Below, one piece after another: positions 24,384-37,893 of a stretch of 64,000 nucleotides of DNA (positions are counted from its first letter, which is position 1; the number at the start of each line of letters is the position of its first letter). A program made the position numbers and the translations under genes. Below the pieces are notes generated by a model, which had not been told where the DNA came from, made no database searches, and was given only the letters and a program-made list of their open reading frames with translations. The stretch is from Sodiomyces alkalinus F11 (Eukaryota; Ascomycota; Sordariomycetes; Glomerellales; Plectosphaerellaceae). The stretch lies in contig NW_021167091.1 in assembly GCF_003711515.1 (NCBI RefSeq), forward strand, positions 392,340-456,339, written 5' to 3'.

Positions 24384-27300
24384 GCTTTTTCTTTTGTTTT
24401 CTTTTTTTAATTCATTACGCTTATACAGCCCTAAAGCTATAGCGCGGCGCCTCTCGCCCTAAGGGCTTAGGCTAATAGGAGCTAGGTACAGTAAAACAGA
24501 TCGTACTAAACAAAGGAAATCCTCCTTCACAATCTGCCTAATAAGACCTAATAGGTAAAAAACCTAATAGGTAAAAAACCAAAGCAAAATAACTAGACCG
24601 CAGGAGTCGTGGTTTACGCCCTATACCACTCTGCCGAGGCTATTTTAGTAGCTAAAATATAGTCCTGTAAGGCCTGCGTTCCTTTTTTAGTACTAAATAA
24701 TAGCGGTAGAGATAGCGGTAGGCCTGCTAGGGCTTCCCGCAGGGCTTTTCGTTCTTCTTTATAAAAAGGACAGGAAAGAATAAGGTATACTATATCTTGT
24801 ATAGGGGAGCCGGGACAGGAATAGCGGTCGTTAGTGCAGTTTTAGGCCCTTTTTTAGTGGGTTTTTAGGTATCCGAAACCGGGTTTTAACTACGTAAAAG
24901 CCGACTTTACCCACCTAAGGCCTTATATTAGTAGTGGTTTTCGGGAGAAGCGGAGGTTATCGCGGACTAGTCGCCTATATAAGCGGCCTAATCGAACCAA
25001 TTTACCTCTTTTCTCCTCCTCCTCGTGGTTCCACAGGGATTTCCAGTCTTAAAGAAGGGCTTTATTTACCCGGCGTTTTAGGTAGCTAAGGGTAACTAAG
25101 CTAACGGATTTAGTAGATTTTCCGGGGTTTAACGCCCCTTTAGCCACCTTATCCGCTAGTTCGTTTCCTTCTATTCCCACATACGAGGGGCACTACTAGA
25201 CAGAGACCGAAGTGCCTAGTTATTTTAGGCGTGAAATAAGGTCTTTAGCTTTTATAGCCTACTATAAGGTACGCTAAAGCTTCTGAATAGCCGTCTAGGA
25301 ATCACTAAAAATATAGCATTCTAGGGGCCTAGGCGTCTACTCTAGAGTAGCGTATAGGGCCTAGAGAATAGCGTATAATTCAGCGTCCGCGACTTCGGCA
25401 GCGGCTCCTAGGTTAAGGCCTATAGCTTTACAGGGCCTTCTAGCTTTAGTCTACTATATTATAGCGGCTATAGTCTAAGAAGGCCCTATCGGGGGCCTAG
25501 TAGGGTGGCCTAGAGAGCCGTCGGTGTAGAAAACAGCAGCCTATTCTCCTAGGCCTTATTAAATTTCAGCGAGGGCTTCGAGGTGAGCTGTTTTCTAATC
25601 GGGGGTATCGGGGCCGGTGTCTATTCGGTCTTTAAGGGGGAAAAACGGTCTTAGGTCCGCTATAGGTTCCGAGGCCTAGGGGGCCTCCCACCTAGCCGAA
25701 AGACCCTTAATATCCTAAGACTAACCTACTAACAGCACTGTTTCTATGCCTAGCTTATAGAGCTATATAGTAGGCTATAGAGTCTGAAGAAGGGCGAGGT
25801 TTTCTGAGTTTTTACCCCCTGGCCCCCCTTGAACGCTAGCAAAGAGCTGGCGTTTAATAGGGTGGTTCGGAAGGAACTTTAAGGTCCTAAAGGCATATAG
25901 CCTATTAGACAGTTAACCGAACCGTTACTAGGAGAACTACTACTTCGAGTTCTAAAGGGCGTAGAGGGGCCCCCCTAAAAGCCCCTAGGGCCCTGACTAA
26001 AGCGCCGTATTATAGGCGTTCTAGGCGGTCCACTAGGTGCTTTTTTAGTGATTTAGGGTCCTACCAGAGCTATAAGCCAAAATTAGCTAGTAAGGCAATA
26101 CAGGCTATATATAGCTGCCTTAGAGCCTTAAAAGAAAGACCCCTCTACGAGCTAGCTAGCCTGTGTAGTCTATTTAGGGCCCCTAAAGCTGAATTTAGGC
26201 GTTTTTCGACGTGGGGTTTAAAGGATAGCTTAGGATTAAACTAGACCCCTAGCCACCTAATAGCACCTAGCGTGGTTTAACTAGGTGCCCCCCTATAATA
26301 GCTAGAGTGTCTTCTTTAGAGCGTCTTTAGTGGAACTGAATAAGCTCTGTTTTTTCAGGCTTAAAGAGGACTTAGTTTACTTTTACTGCGTCGAAAAGGG
26401 AGGCTACGGCTTTTTCTAGAGCTTTATAGTTTTTCCTAGTCGATGTAGATACTATAGATAGCTGGAAATCGTCGATATAGGATAGCTAAAGGCCCTGAAA
26501 ATCCGGCCCCGCTTTAACCTTCCTAATATAAATTAGGAATAGAATAGGGAAAACCGGGGAGCCTTATAGAACCCCTATATTTAGGGGGGTGCGCTGCTAA
26601 ACCTACCCCTTAAAAGCTAGCTAGATACGCCTCTTTTCTGTGAAAGAGGCTACCTATTTAATTAGGTTCGGGGGTAGTTGTAGTTCTTAAAGGGTCCTGA
26701 GTAGTTAAGGACGGGCGACGTGATCGAAGGCTCCCTTAATATCTAAAAACAGCGTAGAAGTCACCGGATTCTGGCGTGATTTACGCTATTTTTCGATATG
26801 GTGGAGGAGGAGAAGGGCGGTGTCGATAGCAGAGCGTTATTTTCTACCCCTTATTTACCTAGGGTATAGAAGGTCGTCGCGGGTATTAGCTATAAAGCTA
26901 AGCCTAGCAGCTATAACCCTCTCGAGGACTTTACCTAAGCAGTTTAGAAGGACTATAATCCTATAAGACTTAGGATTAGAATAGTCCTTCTTCCCTGGCT
27001 TCGGTAAAACGACCCCTAAGGCTTCTTTCTAGTAGGTAGGGTGGTGGCCTGCTAAAAGCAGGGCTAAATAGGCTTATATAAAGGACCCGGGGATAACCTT
27101 ATAGGCCTGCTAGATCGAATTTAGACTAATTCTATTAGGCCCTAGGGCTTTCCCCTTAGCGGCGCCGAATATAGCGTGCTATAGTTCGGCAGCTTAGAGG
27201 CTAGGCTATTCCCACGGTCTTCTAAGGCCCTTACTACGTGATCTAGTCAGGCTCTAGGGGCCGTTCGAAGGGTAGGAGGGGCCTAGGCCCCCTAAAGGGC

Positions 27301-30300
27301 CTGTAAATATAGGGGCTTTAGGGGCGTCGGTGGCGGAAGAAGAAGAAGAAGAAGAGGAAGAAAAAAGTGCTGGAAAAAGAGTGTGAAGTAGGGCGTTGTA
27401 TTTATCTTCGAAGGCGTAGGCCTTCTGCTTCGTAGGCATTTAAATCGGTGGGATTTTCGCGTTAAGGCCGCTTTTCGTATACTTATAGGCCTTAAAGATT
27501 TTAGGGCCTTCGGTATAGGCTAGGAAGGCCTCCTAGTAGTCGTTCTTTGCTGTTTTTACCGTCCTATAGTAGGCGTTCCGAGCTTCTTTCTAGGAGGTTT
27601 CTAAAGACGCTATCTGGGTAGCCGAAGCCCCCTTGTTAGACATCTTTCTAAATACCCTAAAAGCCCTACTAGCTGATTTTCGTAGGGCCTTTACCTCTTT
27701 AGTCTACCACGGCTTCGAACGCTCTACTACCCTTAACTTAGGCACTATAGCCTAAAAGGCTAGGGTAATAGTGTCCGAGAGGCATCAGCCTAAAGAGTTC
27801 TAGTCCGAGGCGTTAATAGCCTATTAGAGGTTCCGGTTAAGGCTAGGTTCTAGGCTCTTTAGGGTACTAGAAAACAGGTCCTAATCAGCTAGCTTATAGT
27901 TATAAGCCGTCGGGAGGGACCTATTTATAGGACCTTTAGAGCCTAAGATAGTAGCCGAAAGGAGGATAGCGCGGTGTAAAGAGGTAGTGTTTTCGATATA
28001 TTCTACTTATCGAAGCGGAGACGATTAAAGCCGGGCGTGTAAAAAGGTCTATAACCGACTCTTAACGAAGATTAGACCTAAAAAAGGTCCTCCCGTTTAG
28101 GTTAACTTCTTCAGAATCCACTAAACAGGTAGCTCCGAGGCTATCTAACTAGTCTACTAGGGCCTAGGCCTTAATAGAAGCCTGGTTAGTAGTAGCTCCG
28201 TTCCACTACTAGTGGTTTCTGTTAAAGTCCCCTATAATAAGGGTAGGCTTAGGTACCTATAAGCCCTATAGCACTCGATCCTCGGTCTAGGGCCGGCTTC
28301 TAGGGCCTGAAAAGGAGGGGAAAGAAGAAGAAGAAGAAGAAGTGGAAGAGGTAGAAGGGGTAAGGCTAGGGGGCCGCCCTCGGCCTGTCGTTTCGGGGTC
28401 CTATTCTATCTGATTATAGACGTGTAGAATATAAAAGGTCTATGGATAATAAACCTCTATAATCTACGCGTCTATATCGTCTAGAAGGTTATCGCGGTAT
28501 GAAAAATCGATATTAGAGCCCTTTTTTATATAAGTAAGGACCCTAGAACCTAGGGGCCGCTGCCGAGGTCGCGGACGCTGAATTATACGCTATTCTTCGG
28601 GCCCTTTACACTGCCCTAGAGCAGACGCCGCGGCCCCTAGAGTATTATATTTTTAGCGATTCCTAGGCAGCTATCCAGAAGCTTTAGCGCACCTTATAGT
28701 GGGCTATAGAAGCTAAAGACCTTATTTCACGCCTTAAACTACTAGGCACGTCGGTTTCTGTGTGGTGGTGCCCCTCGCACGTGGGGATAGAAGGGAACGA
28801 ACTAGCGGATAAAGTAGCTAAAGGGGCGTTAAACCCCGAAAAAGCTACTAAATCCGTTAGTTTAGTTACCCTTAGCCACCTAAAACGCCGGGTAAATAAA
28901 GCCCTTATTCAAGACTAGAAAACCCTATAGAATCACGAAGAGGAGGAGGAGAAAAGAGGTAAATCGGTTCGATTAGGCCGCCTGTATCGGCGACTAATCC
29001 GCGATAACCTCCATTTCTCCCGAAAACCACTACTAATATAAGGCCCTAAGTGGGTAAAATCGGCTTGTACGCAGTTTAAAACCGGCTTCGGATACCTGAA
29101 AACCCACTAAAAAAGGGCCTAAAACTACGCTAACGACCGCTATTCCTGTCCCGACTCCCCTATACAGGCTACAGCATACGTTATTATTTCCTGCCCTTTC
29201 TATAAAGAAGAACGAAGAGCCCTGTGGGAAGCTCTAGCAGGCCTACCGCTATCTCTGCCGCTATTATTTAGTACTAAAAAAGGAATACAGGCCTTATAGG
29301 CTTACCTTCTAGCTACTAAAATAGCCTCGGTAGACTGGTATAGGGCGTAAACCACGATTCCTGCGGTCTAGTTATTTTGCTTTGGTTTTTACCTATTAGG
29401 TTGTATTAGGCAGATTATTACGGAGGATCTCCTTTGTTTAGTACGCTCTTTTATTTACTGTACCTAGCTTCGTATAGCCTCTAGCCCTTAGGGCGATAGG
29501 CACCGCGCTATAGCTTTAGGGCTGTATACGCGTAATGAATAAGAAAAACAAAAGAAAACAGGACCCTAGGCTCTATAGAGAAGAACTGGGTTTTTTAGAA
29601 TATAGGCGTAACGGTGTAGAAAGCAGGGTGGTTCCGAATAAACCACCTTTCTAGTATCGAGACGCAGGCTGGTTCCTAAATAAGGACTATATTTGCCGAA
29701 GCCTCTAAAGCCTATTCTAGGATAGCCTTTTACGCCGGGGCCTATTTATCGACGTTATATTAAATAAACCGGATATCTTTCGAACTAAAAGGCCCTTTAT
29801 TTATAGAATTTAGGGTTCTATAGCTTAAAAAACCTCGTAGTCCCTGCTAAAGGGGGGGTGGTTTCCCTCGTAGTTATAGGACTTATAGGTCTTATACTCG
29901 TAGTCTCCCTATTCTTTACACTCGTTATAGTAGTGGTATTCCTCCCTATAACCTTTAATAGCGTAGATAGGGCAGGAAGTTAGGCTCTTATAAGTCCCCC
30001 GGGTATACCCGAATTTCTAGTAGTTAGAATACTAGGTTCTCGGGGTTATAGGCCTATATTTATAGACCTTTAGCCGCTAGCCGGCTATATACAAGCCCTG
30101 TTTTAGGCAGTACTTCTATTCTTTAGTGGAGGGCATAGAGATAACCACTATACCGTAAAACGCGTTTAGAGCCCCTAGCCACTAAGGCTTTCCTACTACC
30201 CTAATAGGGTTAAAGGTGCCGAATTTAGTAGCTAGGTCCAATAGGCCTAGGCCCTATTATAGGCTTCGGTTTAGGGCCTTTTACGGCGGCTCGGAGGGGT

Positions 30301-31666
30301 CGGGTAGAGGGGTATCGCCACCCCTAAAGGCTCTGGAAGGCACCTATTTAATAATAAGCTTAAACCAGTCGCCTATAAGCTAGGGGGGCTAAAGAGGGAG
30401 GTTTAGCTCTTCAAACCACTAATTCTACGAGTCTAGGAGCTATTAAACGCTATAACTCGGCCCCGGGGTTAAAGTAAGGTTCCTATTAGTCGACCGGCTA
30501 ATAGCCGTAATTATGGGGAATTTTAGGGCTTTATTAAGCTTATTCCGAAGCGCGAGGGGGTCAAAGTTTTCCCTTAGAATCTCTGCCCCTGCCGTAGGTT
30601 ATAGAATAACCTTAGGGCCCTTTTTAGGATGTATTAGGAGGGGTGCCGGGGGTATAAGGGTAGGGGCTAAGGGTACTAAAGCCCCTGAAATAGGGGCCTA
30701 GGGTACTATATAGCCTTTTTTTCCCTTTATAGCCTCGCTATAAAGGGGTTTAGGCTATTCTATAAGCCTACGAACTACCTAAGCTAGCTTGTCGACCTTC
30801 TATTAGAGTATAGAAGGCTAGGGGCTTAGGGTTCCGTCGATAGTAGATTTAAGCCCTATGGTTAGGGCCTTAATCTAAGGGACAGAGTCGAGGGTATAGG
30901 CCTGTTAAAGCTGCTAAAGAGCCTATTAGAGTAGTTCCTTAGCCTATACCTTACTAGCCGAACTAGTCAACTTCTAGGGCTCGGCCGAGGTTTCTCCGGG
31001 GGCTTTAGCTATTCTAGGCGCCTTTTTAGCCTATTTAGAGCCTAAAAGGGTCGGCGTTTTAGCAGGGGGGGCCCTAAAAGCAGGAGGGGCCTTAGAGGGC
31101 GTTTCGAAAGCGCCTTCGGCTTCCGAGTCCGAGGGGGATTCGTTTCGGGTCCTAGAAAAACGTCTAGGGGTAGGTATAGAAGGGCTAAGGTGCTTTTTCG
31201 AGTTTAGAGGCGTGGCGAGGGTTAAATCCTCTATAATAGACGTATTACCTATATCTACCTCCCTTAGGTCCTTTATGGTGATAGGGGCCTTAGGGGGGGC
31301 GTTAGGGCCGTTAGGGGCGTTAGGGGCGTTAGGGGCGTTATTATGGCTAGCGTTATAGCTAGTGGGTTATTATTTGTGGCGTTATAGTTAGGTGGAGGTC
31401 GGGGGTGCGGCTCTACCCGGCAGGGCCTACTACTTTATCAGCGTGGGCGCACGGGCCACGTCAGACTGTTCCCCCGCACGCGGGGGAGCAGGCCCGTTTC
31501 CAGGCATTTTCGCACTTATAATACGCCTAAATTAGCGCCTGCGCGATACAGGGCTATATATAGGCGTATAGAGCTTGCAAAGAGCTATCGATTAATATAG
31601 GTTTTAAGTGGTTTAGGGCGTTTGCGCGTAAAACGTAGGTCCTCCCACGTGAGTTATAAGAAGGAT
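24384..31666 (-). mobile_element. LINE-B copy 2, full length, holding a nested LINE-B fragment
   Basis: Runs from the T-rich 3' end at 24384 to the 5' end (CCTTCTTATAACT on the element strand) near 31664, inserted in the gag region of LINE-A copy 4. Removing the nested piece at 28547-29559 leaves about 6.3 kb. Domains on the minus strand are ORF1 about 31450-30000, endonuclease about 29800-28200, reverse transcriptase about 27900-26200 and RNase H about 25500-25250. YIDDF is intact at 26466-26482, but stops occur throughout, including in GVL-stop-GSP. A Ser run encoded by GAA/GAG repeats lies at 27335-27365. Confidence 0.85.
28547..29559 (+). mobile_element. 5'-truncated LINE-B insertion nested in copy 2 (RNase H to 3' end)
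   Basis: A plus-strand, 1013-bp LINE-B 3' portion inserted antisense into LINE-B copy 2. It is flanked by the perfect 10-bp duplication AGGACCCTAG (28537-28546 and 29560-29569). It encodes most of the RNase H domain (FSDS near 28652; GNELADKVAK near 28795) and the C-terminal region. Only about a dozen stops interrupt it, mostly former Gln codons, so it is less damaged than its host. It ends with the conserved 3' UTR and an A-rich tail. Confidence 0.9.
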
Positions 31667-32015
31667 GCCTTTTTCCTTAATAATCAGTATAACTCGTTAA
31701 AGGTATTATAATCTCTAGTATAGGCGGTATAGCGGCGGGAGCGGCTAGGCGCTATAGCGTTATAGTATTCTAGCCCTTATAGGTATACTAATATAAGCTT
31801 AGCGTAGTACCGGTATACTCTTTTTACTATAGGGTAGCTATTAGCCCTATAGCCGAAGTATAGGTACTTATAGTACCTTTGGGGGCTAAGATTGGGATTA
31901 TATAGTTTATAGATATAGCTGCCCCTGTAAAGAGGAGGGTATTCCGGATAAGGCTTACTACCCTTTCTAGTAAAGCCGATTCGAAAAAGAGGAGCGTTAC
32001 CCTATTAATACCGCA
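31667..32015 (-). mobile_element. LINE-A copy 4, continuation (gag region)
   Basis: Resumes the gag-like region interrupted at 24383 and aligns with about 4145-4485 of copy 1. It breaks off at about 32015 against a LINE-B 5' piece, so the element's 5' end is missing here. Confidence 0.75.
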
Positions 32016-32644
32016 GCCTAAGAGGCTCGGTTTTTTAGCAGGGGGGCCCCTAGAGGCAGAGGGGGGGCTAAAGGGCGTTTCGAAAGCGCCTTCGGCTTCC
32101 AAGTCCGAGGGGAATTCGATTCGGGTCCCAGAAAAGCGTCTAGGAGTAGGCGTAGAGGGGCTAAGGTGCCTTTTCGAATTCAGGGGCGTAACGAGGGTTA
32201 AATCCTCTATATTAAAGGTATTACCTATATCCACCTCCCCTAGGCCCTCTGTAGTTATAGGGGCCTTAGGGGGAGGGCGTTAGGGGTGTTAAGGGCGTTA
32301 GGGGCGTTAGGGGCGTTATTATAGCTAGCGTTATGGCTAGTGGGTTATTGTTTATGGCGTTGTGGTTAGGTGGAGGTCGGGGGTGCGGCTCTGCGCGGCT
32401 AGGCCTGCTGCTTTCTCAGCGTGGGCGCACGGGCCATGTTAGACTTTTCCCCTGCACGCGGGGGAGCAGGCCCGTTTCCAGGCATTTTCGCACTTATAAT
32501 ACGCCTAAATTAGCGCCTGCGCGATACAGGGCTATATATAGGCGTATAGAACTTGAAAAGAGCTATCGATTAATATAGGTTTTAAGTAGTTTAGGGCGTT
32601 TGCGCGTAAAACGTAGGTCTCCCCACGTGAGTTATAAGAAGGAT
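32016..32644 (-). mobile_element. LINE-B copy 3: 5'-terminal piece only
   Basis: About 630 bp of the LINE-B 5' end and start of ORF1, nearly identical to 31030-31666. It keeps the 5' terminus, whereas reverse transcription normally truncates 5' ends. The remainder was therefore probably lost by deletion or recombination. Its junction with LINE-A copy 4 creates a 135-codon chimeric reading frame (32234-31827, -) that is not a real gene. Confidence 0.75.
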
Positions 32645-35600
32645 GCCTTAAGGACCTTACCTATCGTGTTAAAGAGTAATATCGGTTATTAGCCCTTTAT
32701 TATTTCGTAGTCGGCTAGCGGCCGGCATTCCTTCTTAAGGACTATTATAGTAGCGTAATAGTACTTTTTCGGGTAATAGCCTGCTTTAAGGTATACTATA
32801 AAGATAGTGCTTAGTCTTTAGTATAGGGGAGGTCTATATACTTTAAGGAGCCCTACTAAGAGTCTATCAGGTCCTAGTACTGCCTAGGGTTTAGTTTTCT
32901 TAAGGCGCCCCTATATATCCGCTATAGTAATATCGCGGCGGATATCCTATCTAGGGGGTAATTCCGCGCCTAGGGGTCTAATAGTAGTAGAGAGGGGGGG
33001 TAGGAAGAACTTCCGGTTGAGGACTTCGGCTTTCTCTACGTATATTATAGCGAGGTTATTATTATCGTCTTAGCGTAGTAGTAATACCGATAAGGGGTTT
33101 AGCGGTGCTCTCCCTTTTATTTATACCTATTTCTATAATCGCTAAAGGAGGTTATCGTTCTTCTTAGTCTTATATAGTAGGTACCGCTAGTATAGCCGCT
33201 TCGCTACCGCTATAGCCTTATCACGGCGTCTCTCTACTTCCTGGAACTTATCCTATCGGTTCCGGGACTTTCTAAATATATATTTACGGTAAAGGCACTT
33301 TACTTCCTAGGTAAAAGCGGTTAGCTCTGCGTTTTACTAAGCGGTAGGTAAAAGTCTAGGGGTGCCCCCGCGGCGATATAGTATAGCCTTATTGGCTAGG
33401 GTTATAGGGTTCTTAATTAGGTTATCTAGTACTAAGTCGATATCTTTTAGTGTTATAAGGGGGCCGGTCTATTATAGTTATATAGCGGTAAGCTAGGAGA
33501 CTTATAAGGGGTTAAAGTCCTTTTAGACCTAATAAGGCTTACCTAAGTCCCGCGGTAGTATTATCTTAGTGCCCGCCGCGGTATCTATCTCTCTATAGAT
33601 TTAGGCTATCTATAAGTAGTAGTCTAACCCGATAATAGTCTTATTAGGGCCGCTAAAGTCATAGAGGAGCCCTTATATCGCCTATATAAGGTTAATAATA
33701 CTAGCACGCTAACCCGGGCAGTACTACGTAATAGTTCAGAGGGGGGTTATTAAGTCTACGTTCTACCTAGTTATAAGTGTAAGCAGGGTATCGGCCCGGG
33801 GGTAGTATCGTAGTGGTTATAATTATAGAGGGTAGTATAGGTTAAAGTCCCCTATAAGGATATAGCGGCCCTATAGCGGTACCGTATCGAATATATCTTA
33901 TAGGGGTGTATTCTAGGAGATCCTAGCTAATTAATAGTTCTCTAAGTAGATTAACTAGATTATAAGGGTATTATCTCCGGTCCTGAATATAACCGCGTAG
34001 GTATTGTAGTAGGCCCGCTATATCTATATATATAGCGGGTGTCTTTTATGGATATATAGTAAGGCGCCGCCCCCTCCTTAGATTAGCTGGTATACCCCTT
34101 AGGAGGAGTAGGCAGGGCTTTTCGTGAAAGGGTTAAGGCCGTGTTCCTAAATTACTATTACGTTATACTCGGCGCAGCACTAAAACGGGAGCTCCCGCTA
34201 CGCCTAACTCCTCCCTATATTCTATAAAAGAATATAGATTCTTATTAATTAGTAAGGGGGGGGGTTAAGATAATGTACCCGGTATAACCGGGGTCTAGCT
34301 CTAGGGTTCCTACTATAGTACCTTACTAATCTCGCGGGGGACTATATAGGCGCTTATGAGGCCTAGTACCGGGGAGCCCTCCTATCCTTTAGTCCTTTTC
34401 GGGGGCCGTCCTTTACCCTTATAAAGGGGTTAGTCCTAATCCTAGGCGATAATAATCGGGGGGAAGATCTACGGCTATTACGGGTATACCGCTTTAGTCT
34501 AGCGGGTAATATCGAAATCCTTAGCTTAGTATTTATACGCTTCACGGGTCTTCTTAGCCTCTTTACTTAATAGTTAGTATAAATCGTTAAAGGTATTATA
34601 ATCTCTAGTATAAGCAGTATAGCGGCGGGGACGCTTAGGTATTATAGCGTTATAGTATCCTAAGCCTTATAAATATGCTAATTCTAGCTTAGCGTAATAG
34701 CGGTCTACCCTCTTTATTACGGGGTAGCTATTAGCCTTATAGCTAAAGTATAGGTATTTATAGTACCTTAGGGGGCTAAGGTTAGGATTATACGGTTTAT
34801 AGATATAGCTACCCCCCTTAAAGAGGAGGGTATTCTAAATAAGGCTTACTACCCTTTCCGGTGAAGTCGATTTAATAAGGAGAAGCGTTACCCTACTAAT
34901 ACCGTAGCAGGGTACTCGCTATTATACGCGGAGGATTTTTACCTTAGGGTTTATATCTTATAAGGATACTAGTAGGTCTTCTTCGGAAAGGGTATTAAGG
35001 ACCTCTTATGGGATAGCCTTCGCGAGTGTAGAGTAGGTGTATACGGCTAGGGTAGCTCCTTTACTAAAAGCCTTCTTAACTTATTAGTTCTTATAGGTAA
35101 CCTATTATTATACCCCTTTAGTAAAGGTAAGGTAGATATCTCCGCTAGGTAGCTTCCGTGCCGCTATAATATTATATCGGGTAATTATAGTATTTATAGC
35201 TTAAATGATTTCCTTTAGGGTCCTAACTCTAAGGGGCTAGTCTTCGGAGAGGGTTTCTTAGCGGACGATTAATTCCCGGTAATACTTAGCGGGGATTATT
35301 TTAGGGGGGGGGGGGGTCCCGCGGCAGCACCGCTACGGGAGCTTAGGCTATAGTATTAGCCTAGGTCTTTTTAATACCGCTTATTCCTTTTCGGAGTTCC
35401 TCTCGGATAATATAGCGGACGGATATATATAGGTATACTAGCGGTAGTATACCGGTATTATTACGGGTATTACGTATCGTGATTAATTCCTCTACTAGCT
35501 CTATAACTTATTTAATCGTATTTCTATTAGCTAATAAGGTCTAAATTTCTGCCTTAATCTTAGCTACTCTCGGTTCTAGGGGGCGTAGTAGCCCCCTTTT

Positions 35601-35860
35601 AGTCTTATATCGGTTCCGCTCTACGTCCTGCCTTAGAGGGGGGGGGGCGCTTATATTACGAAAAATGGGTCCATTAGGAATTCTATATAGTCGAGGTCGG
35701 AATAACCCTATCCTATATCTTTTCCGGCTATACTATAATACTGGTATTACGGTGCCGCTATAATAGTATCCCGGGAGGGAGGCGGTAATTATAATCTCTA
35801 TCTTAGTGGTTTTATTGATTTTACTCCTATTACGCGCCCGTGGTTAATAGGTGTGTCGAA
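32645..35860 (-). mobile_element. LINE-A copy 5: 5' part (gag, endonuclease, start of RT)
   Basis: Minus-strand LINE-A from the family 5' end near 35860 to a break within the reverse transcriptase at 32645. In the endonuclease near 33627-33645 the SDH motif reads LDY; both changes are CpA to TpA. The gag zinc-knuckle region is near 34750. The 3' half is absent, next to the LINE-B 5' piece, which suggests a rearrangement rather than a simple insertion. Confidence 0.8.
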
Positions 35861-37353
35861 ATCCTTCTAATAATTTATAAAGATACTATAAGGCTTTAAT
35901 ATACTTAGTAAGGTCCTACTATTATAAAAAGCCTCCTTTCGCTTAAGCGTATCGCTACTATTATAGTAAGAGGAGTTTAGCGGCACGCTCTAAAAGATAG
36001 GATTCACGGCCGTTCCTAATAACCCCTATATTATAATCCGCGATAGTTTAATCCTATTCTTCTATATTAACGATATCGGACGTATCTATTATAGAGATTA
36101 TAAGACTAACGCCAATAACCTTAAGGCTACCCTTAAACGGAGCTATAAGTTATCTAGAGGCGATAAAATCTATTAGTTCCTAGGAATTAAAGTCCTAAGG
36201 GATAAAGCTATATATAGGTTATAGTACTTATAATCCTCCTACTTAGAGAAGATCGCGGTTAAATACTACGTAGATATCCTCTACCGAAAACTATTAAAAG
36301 GCCTATTATTACCTATAAAGCCGTTAATACTATATAAGGACGCCCGCGTATTAATTCCCGAAGTCCGCTAGTATTAGGGTATAATTGGTTTAATCCTATA
36401 TACTATTATTATAATAAGACCCGATATTGTATTCGCCTATTTAAAGCTTTCTTAATATAACGTTTACCCCTCCTCTAACCACCTTAAAAGGGCTTAATAA
36501 GTCCTGCTATTCCTATACTATATAAGATATTACTACCTAGAATTTAGTAGAGATAGACTCTTCTTAACCGTAAGACACGCGTCCTTCGGGGATAATCTAG
36601 ACCGTAAGAGCTTATAAGGATATACGATAAAGCTTTTCGGCGGTACTATTAACTAAAAAGCGGGTAAGTAACCGATAGTTACGATATCGTTAATAGAGTC
36701 GGAATTACTCGCTCTCATAGAGGCGGCTAAACAGACGTTATTCGTTAGTCGGATATTAAGAGATTTAAAGCTTTAGTTAGATTAATAATAATTATAGCTA
36801 TATTACAATAATTAGTAGACTATTAACCTTATTAGTAAGAAGGCATAACGCCAACGAATAAGGCTACGCCACGTTAATATTTATAACTAGTAAGCGCGCT
36901 AGTTAGTATAGCAGGGCCTTGTTAAGGTTATATACGTTAACACAAAGGATATAATGGTAGACGGCTTAATAAAGGTATTACTGAAGGCAAGGATTAAAAG
37001 ACTATAATAATAGCTTAATTTAATGGATTAAAAGAATTATATTAAGTAGTTATAATAACTATACGAAGAGATAAACGCGCTAAAGCCGCGGCCGTAACAA
37101 TAATAAAGGCCCCCGAGGGCGTAGTAGATCCGATAGATATAGATCCGATTAAGTAGATCCGGCTAATCAGAATCGAGGAACTAATTAAGATAGACTTAAA
37201 TTAAACGGTTAAATAGGGCGGATTTAGATCCTTTTTACAAAGGCGTTTTCCCTTAACTATTAATTTTATAACGGAAAAGTTAAGAGCTTTTAGTTTAAAC
37301 CAAAGCCTCTAATTAGTTAGTTTACCTAGAAAGACCCACCTTCACTAAGGGGG
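35861..37353 (+). mobile_element. Copia copy 1: RT and RNase H part, 5'-truncated
   Basis: Plus-strand Ty1/Copia pol. FYINDI (from FYVDDI) lies at 36058-36078, FLGIKV near 36180, a TRPDIAFA-like block (here RPDIVFAY) near 36417, and the RNase H blocks ASFGDNLDRKS near 36570 and ISxxESELLAL near 36695. The pol end, VNTKDIMVDGL, is near 36945. The polypurine run AAGGGGG at 37347-37353 precedes the probable LTR. Stops mark former Gln codons. It is cut on the left by LINE-A copy 5. Confidence 0.85.
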
Positions 37354-37790
37354 TATATCGTATAGGTATATAGACCACGATATAGTTCCTAGGGGATCTA
37401 TATCTGACTAAGGGCTTCGGATCTCGGGGACCTCGGGTTTTAGGATATAATAAGGGCGGATACTATAAATGACCGGATAGGATCTATATAATATAGTACC
37501 TATAACAGAGTCCTTACTACCTAAATTATAGGTATAAGAGACTTACACAGATATAACTTAATATAATATATATATACATATATATATAAGATTTCTACTC
37601 TATTAAGTTAATTATACAAGTGCTATTTTAATATACAACACGATTAAATTAGTTATAAAAGTGGGTCTATAACCGAACTATAGTCGGAATAACAGCTCTC
37701 TAGATTAAGAGGGTCTATATTAATTGTATATTAAGGCCGTAGAACTTTGTAAATATATATAGTTATAGCAGGCCAAATTTATATCCGACA
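37354..37790 (+). repeat. Probable 3' LTR of Copia copy 1
   Basis: Begins directly after a polypurine tract with TATATCGTAT (TG end changed to TA) and may end at CCGACA near 37790. The ends are weakly inverted. No second copy is in the window to confirm the limits, so the right boundary is tentative. The region is AT-rich and non-coding. Confidence 0.45.
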
Positions 37791-37893
37791 ATCCTACGGA
37801 TATCCACCTTCCGTGCCTAAACGCGTAATCGGCCGTTAGGTTATTCTACCCCCGAGGGAGGTCTATGCGATAATTGTGGAGGCAACCAGGTAT
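37791..37893. other. Short flank left of the complete Copia element
   Basis: About 100 bp between the probable LTR and Copia copy 2. Its last 30 bases keep TG and CA steps and end in GGTAT, the left target-site duplication. It continues across the element at 43494, so this is probably the edge of the host gene island. Confidence 0.5.

Noticed and set aside
27254..27439. Poly-Ser small protein on the minus strand
   Set aside because: An open stretch between stops inside the LINE-B copy 2 coding region, caused by a GAA/GAG microsatellite.
31827..32234. 135-residue protein on the minus strand
   Set aside because: It crosses the junction of LINE-B copy 3 and LINE-A copy 4, so it is a chance fusion of two gag-like pieces.
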